Assembly: GCA_947305065.1 (NCBI GenBank)
Contig: CAMZCT010000019.1
Location: 1 to 35,296, forward strand
Source: an uncultured Mycoplasmatota bacterium
GTDB lineage: Bacteria > Bacillota_I > Bacilli_A > RF39 > UBA660
Reading direction: 5' to 3'
DNA: 35,296 nucleotides
Shown here: positions 17,264-26,305 of the stretch, piece after piece
Position numbering within the stretch: position 1 is the stretch's first letter
How the letters are laid out: the number at the start of each line of letters is the position of its first letter
Program-made: the position numbers and the translations under genes
The notes under the pieces: generated by a model
Told to the model about the DNA's origin: nothing
The model's database searches: none
Seen by the model: the letters and a program-made list of their open reading frames with translations, nothing else

Positions 17264-20200
17264 ATGACAAAATTTAAAGAACTTGATAAGAGAAGTGCTT
17301 ATGAGGTTGAGCAAGATATCTTAAAGAGTTGGGGTGGAATCAATAAGATTAATGAAGCTCAAATAGAAAATAGAAAAGATAATAAGACTTTTGTTTTCTA
17401 TGATGGACCAGCTTTTGCTAATGGATTCCCAGGACTTCATCATATGGTATCTAAGAACTTAAAAGATATTGTTTGTAAATATCATGTAATGAAAGGTGAA
17501 AAAGTAATAAGAAAAGTAGGATGGGATACACATGGTTTACCAATAGAAAATCATGTTGAAAAGAAATTAGGTATCTCTTCTAAAAAAGATGTAGAAGCAA
17601 TGGGTGTTGAAAAATTCAATGATGAATGTCGTAAAAGTGTTAGAGAGAATGAAGCGGCTTTTACAGATTTAACATCTAAAATGGGGCAATTCATTGATAC
17701 TAATAATCCATATTTAACATTTAAAAATGAATATATTGAAACTGAATGGTGGATTTTAAAACAATTCTATGAAAAAGGAATGTTTTATGAAGGAACAAGA
17801 ATAGTACCATATTGTCCTCATTGTGGAACAGGTTTAGCTTCACATGAAGTTGCTCAAAATTATCAAGAGGATGATACAGATACAGTATATGTACCATTTA
17901 AAGTTAATGGTGAAGAGAATACTTATTTCCTAGCTTGGACAACTACTCCTTGGACTTTACTTGCTAATGTAGCATTGTGTGTTAATCCAGATATGGTTTA
18001 TGTTAAAGTTAATAGTCGTGGTACTAATTTCATTATGGCTAAAGATTTAGTAAGTTCTGTATTAGGGGATGAAGTTGAAGTTCTTGATTCATTTAGAGGG
18101 AAAGAATTAGAATTTAAAGAATTTGAACAACTAATACCAGAAGTTGAAGCTCCAGCTAATGCTTTTAAAGTATTATGTGATGATTATGTTAGTGCTGATG
18201 ATGGTACTGGTGTAGTACATATTGCTCCAGCATTTGGTGAAGATGATAAAAGAGTTTGTGATACTTATGGAATAGAAGGTATAAATCCAGTTGGAAAAGA
18301 TGGATGCTATACAGAAGGTCCATGGAAAGATATGTTTGTATTTGATGCTAATGAAGAAGTTATTAAATATCTAAAAGAGAATGATAAGCTTCTTAAGAAA
18401 CAAAGAATTAAACATGATTATCCTCATTGCTGGCGTTGTGATACACCACTTCTATATTATTCAATGCCATCATATTATGTAAAAGTATCAGCATTTAAAG
18501 ATGAACTAGTTAAAGCTAATAGCAAAGTTAATTGGTATCCAGATTATGTTGGAGAGAAAAGATTTGCTAACTGGTTAGAGAATGCTAAGGATTGGAATGT
18601 ATCTCGTACTAGATATTGGGGTAGTCCTATTCCATACTTTACTTGTGAATGTGGTCATACAGAAATGTTAGGAAGTATTGCAGAATTAAAAGAAAAAGCT
18701 ATCGAAGAAATTAGTGATGATTTTGATCTACATAAACCATATATTGATAATGTACATTTAAAATGTCCTAAATGTGGTAAACCAATGAATAGAATACCTG
18801 ATGTACTAGATTGTTGGTTTGATAGTGGTTCAATGCCTTTTGCTCAATATCATTATCCATTTGAAAATAAAGAATTTTGGAAGACTCAATTCCCAGCTGA
18901 TTTTATTTGTGAAGGAATAGATCAAACAAGAGGATGGTTCTATACATTACTAGTTATTTCAACGTTTATTACTGGTAAAGCACCATTTAAGAATGTCTTA
19001 GTTAATGACCTGTTATTAGATGCTGAAGGTAAAAAGATGAGTAAGAGTCGTGGTAATATAGTTGAGCCATTTACAACTATTGAAGAATATGGAGCAGATA
19101 CAGTTAGATTCTATCTTCCTTATGTATCTCCAGTATGGACTCCACTTAAGTTTGATATAGAAGGATTAAAGGAAGTTTATTCTAAATTCTTTAATCCACT
19201 TAAGAATACATATTCATTCTTTACTATGTATGCTAATATTGATGGAGTATCAATAGAGGATTGTAAAGAGAAGTTTAAAGTAGATTATAAAGATTTAGAG
19301 GAAATAGATAAATGGATACTATCTAAATATAATAAGTTAGTATTAAATGTAACTGATTCTTTTGAAGAATATGATTTAAATAAAGTAGTAAGATTCTTAG
19401 CTTCTTTTGTATCAGAAGACTTATCTAACTGGTATATTAGACGTAATAGAGATAGATTCTGGGGAAGTAAGTTGGATAACTCTAAGAAGAGTGTATATCA
19501 AACTACTTATGAAGTATTATTAGGTCTATCTAAGTTAATTGCTCCAATAGTACCATATTTAAGTGAAGAGATGTATAGAGGTTTAACTGATGGGGAATCT
19601 GTTCATTTAGAAGATTATCCGAAAGTTGATAAGAAAATGATAAATGATAAGATTGAAGAAAAGATGGATTTAGTTCGTAACTTGATTTCTTTAGGTAGAA
19701 ATGCTCGTGAAGAAGTTAAGATTAAAGTTAGACAACCTATTAGTCAAGCTATCTTGGATGGTAAGAGTAAGAAAATACTTGGTGAAGCTGTTGAACTAAT
19801 TAAAGAAGAGTTAAATGTTAAAGAAGTATTATTTGAAGATGATTTATCTGTATATATGACATTTGAAGTTAAACCTAATTTCAAAGTATGTGGTAAATTA
19901 TTTGGTTCTTCAATAAAAGAATTCCAAACTAAGTTGATGAGTTTAACAGATGATGAGATTAAATCATTACGTAACGGTAATTCAATTGTAATGGATATTG
20001 ATGATAAAAATATATCTATTACTCCAGAAATGGTTGATGTTAGAATTAATGCTAAAGAAGGTTTTGATGCAGCTTACATGGGTAATGACTTCATTATCTT
20101 GAATACTAATTTAACAGAGGATTTAATTCATGAAGGAATAGTAAGAGAATTAATTAGTAAAGTTCAACAATTACGTAAAACTAGAGATTATAATGTAGTT

Positions 20201-20371
20201 GATAGAATTACTTTATATTATGATAGTAATGAAGAAGTAGATAAATGTATTTCAGAATACAAAGATTATATTATGAAAGAGACATTATCAAATGATATCG
20301 TAAAAGAAAGTGGCTTAGTAGAAGAAATTGATTTGAATGGTCATAAATGCTTTATAGATATTAAGAGATAA
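17264..20371 (+). CDS. ileS: Isoleucine-tRNA ligase, type 2, with GLHH variant of the HIGH motif
   Basis: Charges tRNA-Ile with isoleucine; cytosolic class I synthetase of 1035 residues, the length of type 2 (eukaryote-like) IleRS. The Rossmann domain begins FVFYDGPAFANGFPGLHHM: the usual HxGH is replaced by G57-L58-H59-H60. The second signature KMSKS is intact at 591-595. The editing domain carries TTPWTLLANVAL and the zinc-like CxxC pairs CPHC, CECGH and CPKC are present. The C-terminus has the anticodon-binding domain (NWYIRRNRDRFW) and a long type 2 tail. Start ATG 17264 follows AGGAGG; TTG 17246 lies in the terminator tail. Controlled by the T-box leader. Confidence 0.97.
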   Translation: MTKFKELDKRSAYEVEQDILKSWGGINKINEAQIENRKDNKTFVFYDGPAFANGFPGLHHMVSKNLKDIVCKYHVMKGEKVIRKVGWDTHGLPIENHVEKKLGISSKKDVEAMGVEKFNDECRKSVRENEAAFTDLTSKMGQFIDTNNPYLTFKNEYIETEWWILKQFYEKGMFYEGTRIVPYCPHCGTGLASHEVAQNYQEDDTDTVYVPFKVNGEENTYFLAWTTTPWTLLANVALCVNPDMVYVKVNSRGTNFIMAKDLVSSVLGDEVEVLDSFRGKELEFKEFEQLIPEVEAPANAFKVLCDDYVSADDGTGVVHIAPAFGEDDKRVCDTYGIEGINPVGKDGCYTEGPWKDMFVFDANEEVIKYLKENDKLLKKQRIKHDYPHCWRCDTPLLYYSMPSYYVKVSAFKDELVKANSKVNWYPDYVGEKRFANWLENAKDWNVSRTRYWGSPIPYFTCECGHTEMLGSIAELKEKAIEEISDDFDLHKPYIDNVHLKCPKCGKPMNRIPDVLDCWFDSGSMPFAQYHYPFENKEFWKTQFPADFICEGIDQTRGWFYTLLVISTFITGKAPFKNVLVNDLLLDAEGKKMSKSRGNIVEPFTTIEEYGADTVRFYLPYVSPVWTPLKFDIEGLKEVYSKFFNPLKNTYSFFTMYANIDGVSIEDCKEKFKVDYKDLEEIDKWILSKYNKLVLNVTDSFEEYDLNKVVRFLASFVSEDLSNWYIRRNRDRFWGSKLDNSKKSVYQTTYEVLLGLSKLIAPIVPYLSEEMYRGLTDGESVHLEDYPKVDKKMINDKIEEKMDLVRNLISLGRNAREEVKIKVRQPISQAILDGKSKKILGEAVELIKEELNVKEVLFEDDLSVYMTFEVKPNFKVCGKLFGSSIKEFQTKLMSLTDDEIKSLRNGNSIVMDIDDKNISITPEMVDVRINAKEGFDAAYMGNDFIILNTNLTEDLIHEGIVRELISKVQQLRKTRDYNVVDRITLYYDSNEEVDKCISEYKDYIMKETLSNDIVKESGLVEEIDLNGHKCFIDIKR

Positions 20372-20388
20372 TATCTCTTTTTTTTTTG
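20363..20388 (+). terminator. Terminator overlapping the ileS stop
   Basis: AAGAGA/TCTCTT hairpin with a TAATA loop that contains the TAA stop, followed by ten T. The same hairpin sequence ends the next gene at 23196. Confidence 0.8.
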
Positions 20389-20397
20389 AAAATAAAA

Positions 20398-20406
20398 TGA
20401 TATAAT
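20398..20406 (+). promoter_or_regulatory. Extended -10 promoter of the 20430 gene
   Basis: TGA-TATAAT followed by TTTTTTTA. The same TGATATAATTTTTTTA string is the promoter at 23251. No -35. Confidence 0.55.
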
Positions 20407-20429
20407 TTTTTTAGAATAGAGGTTTGTAT

Positions 20430-23204
20430 ATGAAGAAAATAAGTTTCTTTTTAATAATAATGATATTACCAATTATGGTATTTGCTGAAAAAGTAGAATT
20501 TAGAGGAGTAGAACGATATGGAGATTTTCAAGTAGATTCTCATTATATAATAACTGTATATAGTCCTGGTGATTCAAGTTGGTATGCGATTGGAGTAGGT
20601 GATTCAGGTAGTCCAGTATCGGTTAAAATAGATAATCCTAAAAATGGATTAGATATTAATCAAAGTGATTTAAAAACATCTAATTATATTTTTACTGGTA
20701 CAAAGAAACCAGCTAATTATTCTTTAAAATTTAGATCTAATATTATAGATAGTGCTTCTGGTAAAAAGTATTCGTTCTATTTAAATAGTTCATTATTTAA
20801 TCTCGGTGGAGGAGATATTAGATTAAATAAATATCAATATAATCAAAATAGTGTAATATTATTTAACCTTAGCTATAGGAATCAAAAATACTTATCATTT
20901 AATGGATTAACTAAATCTTTTGAATATGATAGTTATACGTCTAGTTATATTTATAATCTAAATAATGGATTAGATTATGGAGATAGTCCTGTTACACAGT
21001 ATTTTTATGTTCTTACTGATGATGAAGGTATAAATCACAGTAATGAAGAAGTAACTTTGAATAAGATTAAGACTATAGGTGCAGCAAAAGATGTATTATA
21101 TTATAGTAGTAGAAGTGATAAAACTCAGTTTGTTTATACCTATGGTAATGATAAATATATAATTACACCTAATGGTAGTAAAAAGATTAATATATCTAAT
21201 GATACATTAACTACTAAGGATTATTATTCTTATGATATTAATGAAAATTATTTTAGTGATGGTTTTATTAATGGGGGTAATCTAAATGATGAAGAATTAA
21301 TAAATGATATTAAAGATACACAATATGGTTGGAGAAGTTATTTATATACATATGGTGGTTATCCTTATTATTATAATGGCAGTTTTTTAAATTTAAATGT
21401 TAATCAAGAATCATTATTTTTAGATGATAATTATTATTACTATAATGATGGAGTTTATTTATATTATAAAGAACCTTTTACAACTAATTTATATACTGAT
21501 AGAGATGTAAATCCAGTTAGTGATGAAGATTATTTAAATGTTGCTTTTAATGAATCAGCAAAATTTAAAATATGTAATTATTATCCTTCTAGTAGTTATT
21601 CCTATTCATCTAATAATGTTAGATGTATTGGTTGGAATCCTATCTCAAAAGATTTTATTAAAGTTAATAATATAAATGATGCTGTATTATTTGAGTTATA
21701 TGCTAATAAAGAATTAATTGAAAAAAGAACCGTTTGGATGTATTCGCCAGATGGTGATTGGTATAGTGTAAAAACAACTGTTACTGACCAAAATCTATAT
21801 AAAATAGATAATAAGTTATATACATATATGGATGGTAATGGTAATGTACAATATCAAAATAAGAATTATAGATTCGTTGGATTTACTGATGATGCGAGTA
21901 AAGCTGGTGTAGTAAAACTAGAAGATAATGAAAATATAATTGATTATAATAAGAAAAATAAGAGAGTAGAGGTAACTTCTAGTTTTAAGGAAAAGTATTC
22001 GATTGTAAGTAAGTTAAGTGCAGCAAAAGTTGAAAACGGTATAGTAAAATTATATCCCGTATTATTTAATGATGATGTAAAGGAAGAACCATATATTGGT
22101 AAAGCTGATGATTTAAATATTCTTGCTGTAAATGATTGGAAGAATAGTCAAACTGGTACTAATCAAAATAATCTTAATCAATATGATATTAATCAAGGTA
22201 GTATTAATATTGAAGTATATAGAGATGGTAAACTATGGTTAAATAAAGATAAAGTTTATTATAAATATCATAATGATAATGCTGCTGATTTGGTAATTAA
22301 ATTTGTTGATTCGTTTAATCCTGGTTATGAGTATGAGAATATGGATGAAAGTGGTATGATTGGTTTTCTTAATATGGCGTTAAGTAACAATAAACCATCA
22401 GTATTTAAATTGTATATAGTTGGTATTTATGCTCAACAAGGTTCTTCTGAAGAAGGATTATATATGGAGTTTAATGCTGCTAATGAAAATGGAGCTGTAC
22501 TTGATAATGTTAAAGGTGGAAGTACAGTAAAGATTTATTTGTCTACTAAATATACATTAAAATATTATTTAGATGATGTCTTATATAAATCTGATAATTT
22601 AAAATATGTTCCTACTGTGACTAAAGTATTAATTAATGATAATTCAAGTAATTCTAATTATGTAGTAAATAGTGAAAATAATAAAGAATTGTTAAATTTA
22701 ACTGGTGATAATAATCATTTTAATGAAGATGATATGGAAAGAGGAGCGTACTCATCATTCAGTTATGAATTATCAAAATTGCTTGATACAGCTGAAATCT
22801 TTGAATTACCGGAGGAAGATTTGGTATATCAATTTTGGGCTATTAAAGATGAAAATGGGGATGTTAATAATAAAGCTTTACCTAAGGAGTATGTTCAGTT
22901 ATTAAAGATGGATAATTTGGATTATTTGTTTTTAGGAAATGATGATGAAATAAATACCATACATTTATATGCTTATACTAAAAAATATGAAAATACTCCT
23001 AAATTGAATGAAAAAGAATTAAATAAAATTAGTATTGGCTTAGAAGAACTAAAAACAATAGATCAGGAAGCATATAAAGAAATAGTTGGTAAAGAAAATC
23101 CTAATACTTTTGATGGAATTAAAACATTTTTATTAATTGCATTATTATGTATGTTAATAACAATAGGTATTAAGTATATGAGATATTATTCTTTTAAGAG
23201 ATAA
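20430..23204 (+). CDS. Large cell-surface protein with C-terminal sorting-like signal
   Basis: A 924-residue exported protein. The N-terminus is a signal peptide (MKKISFFLIIMILPIMVFA, then EKVEF). The mature part is very rich in Tyr, Asn, Ser and Asp, with tyrosine clusters (e.g. DDNYYYYNDGVYLYYK) and segments such as RCIGWNP and YRFVGFTDD that recall degenerate InlB-type repeats. The C-terminus is organised like a sortase substrate: NPNTFDG, a 20-residue hydrophobic stretch and a basic end (RYYSFKR). The NPxT type would suit a non-class-A sortase; none is seen here. The start is ATG 20430 with AGAGG upstream (TTG 20424 is less likely). Own promoter and terminator. Confidence 0.75.
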   Translation: MKKISFFLIIMILPIMVFAEKVEFRGVERYGDFQVDSHYIITVYSPGDSSWYAIGVGDSGSPVSVKIDNPKNGLDINQSDLKTSNYIFTGTKKPANYSLKFRSNIIDSASGKKYSFYLNSSLFNLGGGDIRLNKYQYNQNSVILFNLSYRNQKYLSFNGLTKSFEYDSYTSSYIYNLNNGLDYGDSPVTQYFYVLTDDEGINHSNEEVTLNKIKTIGAAKDVLYYSSRSDKTQFVYTYGNDKYIITPNGSKKINISNDTLTTKDYYSYDINENYFSDGFINGGNLNDEELINDIKDTQYGWRSYLYTYGGYPYYYNGSFLNLNVNQESLFLDDNYYYYNDGVYLYYKEPFTTNLYTDRDVNPVSDEDYLNVAFNESAKFKICNYYPSSSYSYSSNNVRCIGWNPISKDFIKVNNINDAVLFELYANKELIEKRTVWMYSPDGDWYSVKTTVTDQNLYKIDNKLYTYMDGNGNVQYQNKNYRFVGFTDDASKAGVVKLEDNENIIDYNKKNKRVEVTSSFKEKYSIVSKLSAAKVENGIVKLYPVLFNDDVKEEPYIGKADDLNILAVNDWKNSQTGTNQNNLNQYDINQGSINIEVYRDGKLWLNKDKVYYKYHNDNAADLVIKFVDSFNPGYEYENMDESGMIGFLNMALSNNKPSVFKLYIVGIYAQQGSSEEGLYMEFNAANENGAVLDNVKGGSTVKIYLSTKYTLKYYLDDVLYKSDNLKYVPTVTKVLINDNSSNSNYVVNSENNKELLNLTGDNNHFNEDDMERGAYSSFSYELSKLLDTAEIFELPEEDLVYQFWAIKDENGDVNNKALPKEYVQLLKMDNLDYLFLGNDDEINTIHLYAYTKKYENTPKLNEKELNKISIGLEELKTIDQEAYKEIVGKENPNTFDGIKTFLLIALLCMLITIGIKYMRYYSFKR

Positions 23205-23219
23205 TATCTCTTTTTATTT
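23196..23219 (+). terminator. Terminator overlapping the stop of the 20430 gene
   Basis: AAGAGA-TAATA-TCTCTT hairpin and TTTTATTTG, a near copy of the ileS terminator, with TAA in the loop. Confidence 0.75.
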
Positions 23220-23250
23220 GTAAGTTATATTGATAGAAATACTATTGTTA

Positions 23251-23259
23251 TGATATAAT
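23251..23259 (+). promoter_or_regulatory. Extended -10 promoter of the 23285 gene
   Basis: TGA-TATAAT followed by TTTTTTTA, matching the promoter at 20398. 25 nt to the ATG. Confidence 0.55.
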
Positions 23260-23284
23260 TTTTTTATAATAGGTAGATGATAAT

Positions 23285-24796
23285 ATGAAAAAAAGTATGT
23301 TATATATTATTATTATATTTATTTGTGTTCTTGCAATGACGGTAGGTTATGCAGCAATAAGTGATGAATACTTATATATCACAGGTACTGTTATAGCTTC
23401 AAGAATGAATGGATTATTTATTAGTGGTGCAAGTGTTTCCAGTGGTAGTGGAACAATCACTGCTTATGAACAAACAGTATTAAACAGTAGAGTGGTGTTA
23501 GATGCTAATTCAAGTAGTTCTACTGTTACGATGAGTGTTACAATACAGAATAATTCTGGGGAGCCTAAAAAATTTGATAAAATTGTATATGATTCTTCAT
23601 TTTATGATAATACTAATATAGTTGTTGAAACTGATAGTAATTTGATACATAATCAAGTTGTTAATGATGGGGCTTCTGTAACTTTTAATATTACTTTTAA
23701 ATATGATTCTACTTATATTGCTAACAATACAGCTCCTTATGCTAATGTTTTAAATTCGGTAATTAATTTTAAATTTAACTCAGTTAGTGCTATTAGTATG
23801 GATGATATTCAATTATATGCTGTAGCTAATTATACTCCTCAAGCATCTACTTCATCTAGTACATGGTCAAATAATGTTACTGTTAATGGGTATGATGCTT
23901 CTACGCAACAATATAATCTAGCCAAAACAACTTATACAGGTAATAATAGTTATAGTGCGACTTTTACAAAAGAAAACTTATCTTGGATAGTATGGTCGAA
24001 AGATGTAACTAATAGTACGGTGACATTAATATCTACTACTCCAACCACAACAAGACTTCCTTTAAAAGGAGATGTCGGTTATATCAATGGGGTTTTCTTG
24101 ATGAATGAGATTTGTAGCAAATTGTATGGTGGCGGCGGAGATGGTATATCAGCAAGGGCATTAAATTTAAAAGATGTCGAAAAGAAAATGATAATGAAAC
24201 ACGGAGGATCAGGATATGTTGATGCAAACGGTAATCCGATTTGGAGTGAAGCAAATGTATCAAATATAATCTCCGCTAATAACGTTCTAACAGTCCCTTA
24301 TGGTACGGTATCAACTATTACATTAGTTAACAATTCCCAACCTTATATTCCAGATATGTTAGGTACGGATATTTCTAATATGGATAAGGAATCTGATTTG
24401 GTTGCTAGTCCTTATGCCTCAAACAGTGTAACTGTTTCTCAACAACCTGCTATTACAGTTAAACAAAATATATATCAACTTACACTAGCTAATATGAGCT
24501 CTTTGGTCGATCCAGAAATAGCTAGTCTTTTATTCGGTACTAACGCTTATTGGATGGCAAGTAGAACTAATAATATACTTACTGCTGTTGGGGTTAACTA
24601 TGGATTTGCGCAATCATATTTTACTACTAGTGGTGTTAATTATTTTGGGCAAACTAAAACATCAGATGCTAGACAGAATAATTCTACCAATGGAACTGGT
24701 AATAGATATAAATTGTTTCCGCTAATAACATTAGATTTAACAAAGATTAATTTTACGGTAGAACAAAATGGTAGTGTTACTTTTACTACTACTTAA
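23285..24796 (+). CDS. Exported TasA/SipW-substrate-like protein with DUF6273-like C-terminus
   Basis: A 503-residue exported protein. MKKSMLYIIIIFICVLAMTVGYAAIS is a signal anchor ending in the VGYA-type motif, followed directly by a beta strand (YLYITGTVIA), as in camelysin/TasA-like exported proteins. Residues about 60-165 look like an Ig-like beta sandwich (VTMSVTIQNNSGEPKKFDKIVY, SVTFNITFKYD). The C-terminal part (about 250-495) contains NGVFLMNEICSKLYGG, SARALNLKDVEKK, AYWMASRTNN and LFPLITLDL, the order seen in surface proteins with DUF6273-like domains in gut Bacilli; function unknown. AGGTAGATGAT precedes the ATG. Confidence 0.7.
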   Translation: MKKSMLYIIIIFICVLAMTVGYAAISDEYLYITGTVIASRMNGLFISGASVSSGSGTITAYEQTVLNSRVVLDANSSSSTVTMSVTIQNNSGEPKKFDKIVYDSSFYDNTNIVVETDSNLIHNQVVNDGASVTFNITFKYDSTYIANNTAPYANVLNSVINFKFNSVSAISMDDIQLYAVANYTPQASTSSSTWSNNVTVNGYDASTQQYNLAKTTYTGNNSYSATFTKENLSWIVWSKDVTNSTVTLISTTPTTTRLPLKGDVGYINGVFLMNEICSKLYGGGGDGISARALNLKDVEKKMIMKHGGSGYVDANGNPIWSEANVSNIISANNVLTVPYGTVSTITLVNNSQPYIPDMLGTDISNMDKESDLVASPYASNSVTVSQQPAITVKQNIYQLTLANMSSLVDPEIASLLFGTNAYWMASRTNNILTAVGVNYGFAQSYFTTSGVNYFGQTKTSDARQNNSTNGTGNRYKLFPLITLDLTKINFTVEQNGSVTFTTT

Positions 24797-24824
24797 AAGC
24801 TTTCATTTTATTTTGCTTCTATTT

Positions 24825-24833
24825 TGGTATAAT
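24825..24833 (+). promoter_or_regulatory. Extended -10 promoter of the 24859/24910 locus
   Basis: TGG-TATAAT, 26 nt before the ATG at 24859. Confidence 0.5.
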
Positions 24834-24858
24834 TAATAATAGCAGAGTAGATGATAAT

Positions 24859-24909
24859 ATGAAGAAAAATTTGTTATATATTATAGTTAAAAAGAATAGG
24901 GTGATATTA
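24859..24909 (+). pseudogene. Remnant of a second MKK-LLYII signal start
   Basis: ATG 24859 encodes MKKNLLYII and is preceded by GTAGATGATAAT. Both leader and first codons nearly copy the start of the 23285 gene (MKKSMLYIII, same GTAGATGATAAT). The hydrophobic run stops after nine residues and turns into VKKNRVILMDNKD. It is in frame with the following gene, so it could give a 17-residue longer product, but it looks like the stump of a deleted paralogue fused in front of the next gene. Confidence 0.45.
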
Positions 24910-26253
24910 ATGGATAATAAAGATATTGAAATGCCTACTTTAAAAAATGAAGAAGAGGAAGTAAAAGAAGAACAGGTAGTACAAGAAAATAATCTAAACA
25001 AGATAGAAATACCACAAGAGTATTATGATAAATTAGAGAAAGAAAAAGAGCAGAGATTACAGGATTTAGCCAAAAAGGAAGAAGAACATAAAGAAAATGT
25101 TCAAAGTGGAGGAACAGTAATTCTTATCATATTTAGCTTTATCGTAGTATTTGGTTTGTTATATGGTATGTTACATTTTAATAGATTATTAATAATTGGT
25201 ATTCCTATATATATTGTATTAGGTACTATTATTAGTACTAGTTCTAAAAAAGAGAATTCTAAGTTTGGGGTTTCTTTGTTAGTATCAGGTATGATAGGAG
25301 CTTTAATATTCTTTCTTCTAGCTATGGGGAATAAGAATACTTCTGATAAGTATATATACTATGCTTATGCTTTATTTGTTGTAGCATTTGTTGGATATAT
25401 ATTATCTTTAGTACTTGTTAAACTACTATTTGATAAAAATGTAAAAGCTTTAGGAAAAATATTCTATTTTTTAATAATAGCAGCTATATTTGGATGTCCT
25501 TACTATTTATATAGTAATTATAAAGATCTTTTTATGAAGTATGTATTTAAGGAGACTGAAGTAGTTGGGGCAGCTACTGAGGAAGAATATATAGAAAAAG
25601 TACTTGCTAATAGATATGATACTAAATTTGCTTGTAATGGTCCTAAAAAGAATTTTATAGATGATATAACACATAGAAGAGCATCAACTATAACTTGTAG
25701 TAGTCTTGATGGGAATATAGAATTAGAAGTAATGTCTTTATATTATGATGAAGATAATAAACAATATATAATTAGAGATTCTTATATTGATACAACTTAT
25801 ATAACTCCTCTAACTAAAGAATTAGAAGAAAGTATTAAAGGAGTTGTTAGTTCTAAATCAGTAAAAATAAGTCTTTATCCAAGTAATAAGTGCTATTTCA
25901 TAGGTGATTGTGAAAATGATAAGAATTATGATAAAGAGATGAATTTAGATAATTTACATAAATATAGTGATGAGTTAAGATTAAAAGAGTATATTGGAAT
26001 AACAGGGGTTGAATTCTTTAATAAGTATCAATTTGAATACAATATTATTATTAGAGGTAATTATTCTGAAGCAGAAAATTTTGAAAGTATGATTAGTGCT
26101 GTTGTAGATATCTTAGAACAAAAAGGGTTGAAGAATAAAAAAGGATTTACAATTACTATTAAAGATACATCAGTAGTACAAGATGTATATAAGGTAGTAG
26201 GTAAAGCGGATAATAACGGAAGCTTTAGAAATTATGAAGTAGAAAATAACTAA
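24910..26253 (+). CDS. Multi-TM membrane protein with acidic coiled-coil N-terminus, unknown
   Basis: From ATG 24910 (ribosome binding site AGGGTGAT) the protein has 447 residues. The first 75 are cytosolic, highly charged and likely coiled coil (EEEEVKEEQVVQE, EKEKEQRLQDLAKKEEEHKE). About five membrane segments follow (roughly 77-98, 101-120, 129-150, 160-184 and 193-213). The C-terminal about 230 residues are soluble and, with five segments, would face outside; they contain three Cys (FACNGPKK, ITCSS and CYFIGDCEND). I recognise no family. A longer product from 24859 cannot be excluded. Confidence 0.7.
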   Translation: MDNKDIEMPTLKNEEEEVKEEQVVQENNLNKIEIPQEYYDKLEKEKEQRLQDLAKKEEEHKENVQSGGTVILIIFSFIVVFGLLYGMLHFNRLLIIGIPIYIVLGTIISTSSKKENSKFGVSLLVSGMIGALIFFLLAMGNKNTSDKYIYYAYALFVVAFVGYILSLVLVKLLFDKNVKALGKIFYFLIIAAIFGCPYYLYSNYKDLFMKYVFKETEVVGAATEEEYIEKVLANRYDTKFACNGPKKNFIDDITHRRASTITCSSLDGNIELEVMSLYYDEDNKQYIIRDSYIDTTYITPLTKELEESIKGVVSSKSVKISLYPSNKCYFIGDCENDKNYDKEMNLDNLHKYSDELRLKEYIGITGVEFFNKYQFEYNIIIRGNYSEAENFESMISAVVDILEQKGLKNKKGFTITIKDTSVVQDVYKVVGKADNNGSFRNYEVENN

Positions 26254-26274
26254 TTAACATTAGTTATTTTTTTT
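26243..26274 (+). terminator. Terminator overlapping the stop of the 24910 gene
   Basis: 12-bp stem AAAATAACTAAT/ATTAGTTATTTT with TAAC loop and further T run; the TAA stop (26251-26253) is in the 5' arm. Confidence 0.85.
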
Positions 26275-26280
26275 GGTCTA

Positions 26281-26289
26281 TGGTATATT
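26281..26289 (+). promoter_or_regulatory. Extended -10 promoter of the ymfF-ymfH-rlmD unit
   Basis: TGG-TATATT, 17 nt before ATG 26306. No clear -35. Confidence 0.45.
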
Positions 26290-26305
26290 ATATTTGGTGG
26301 TTTTT

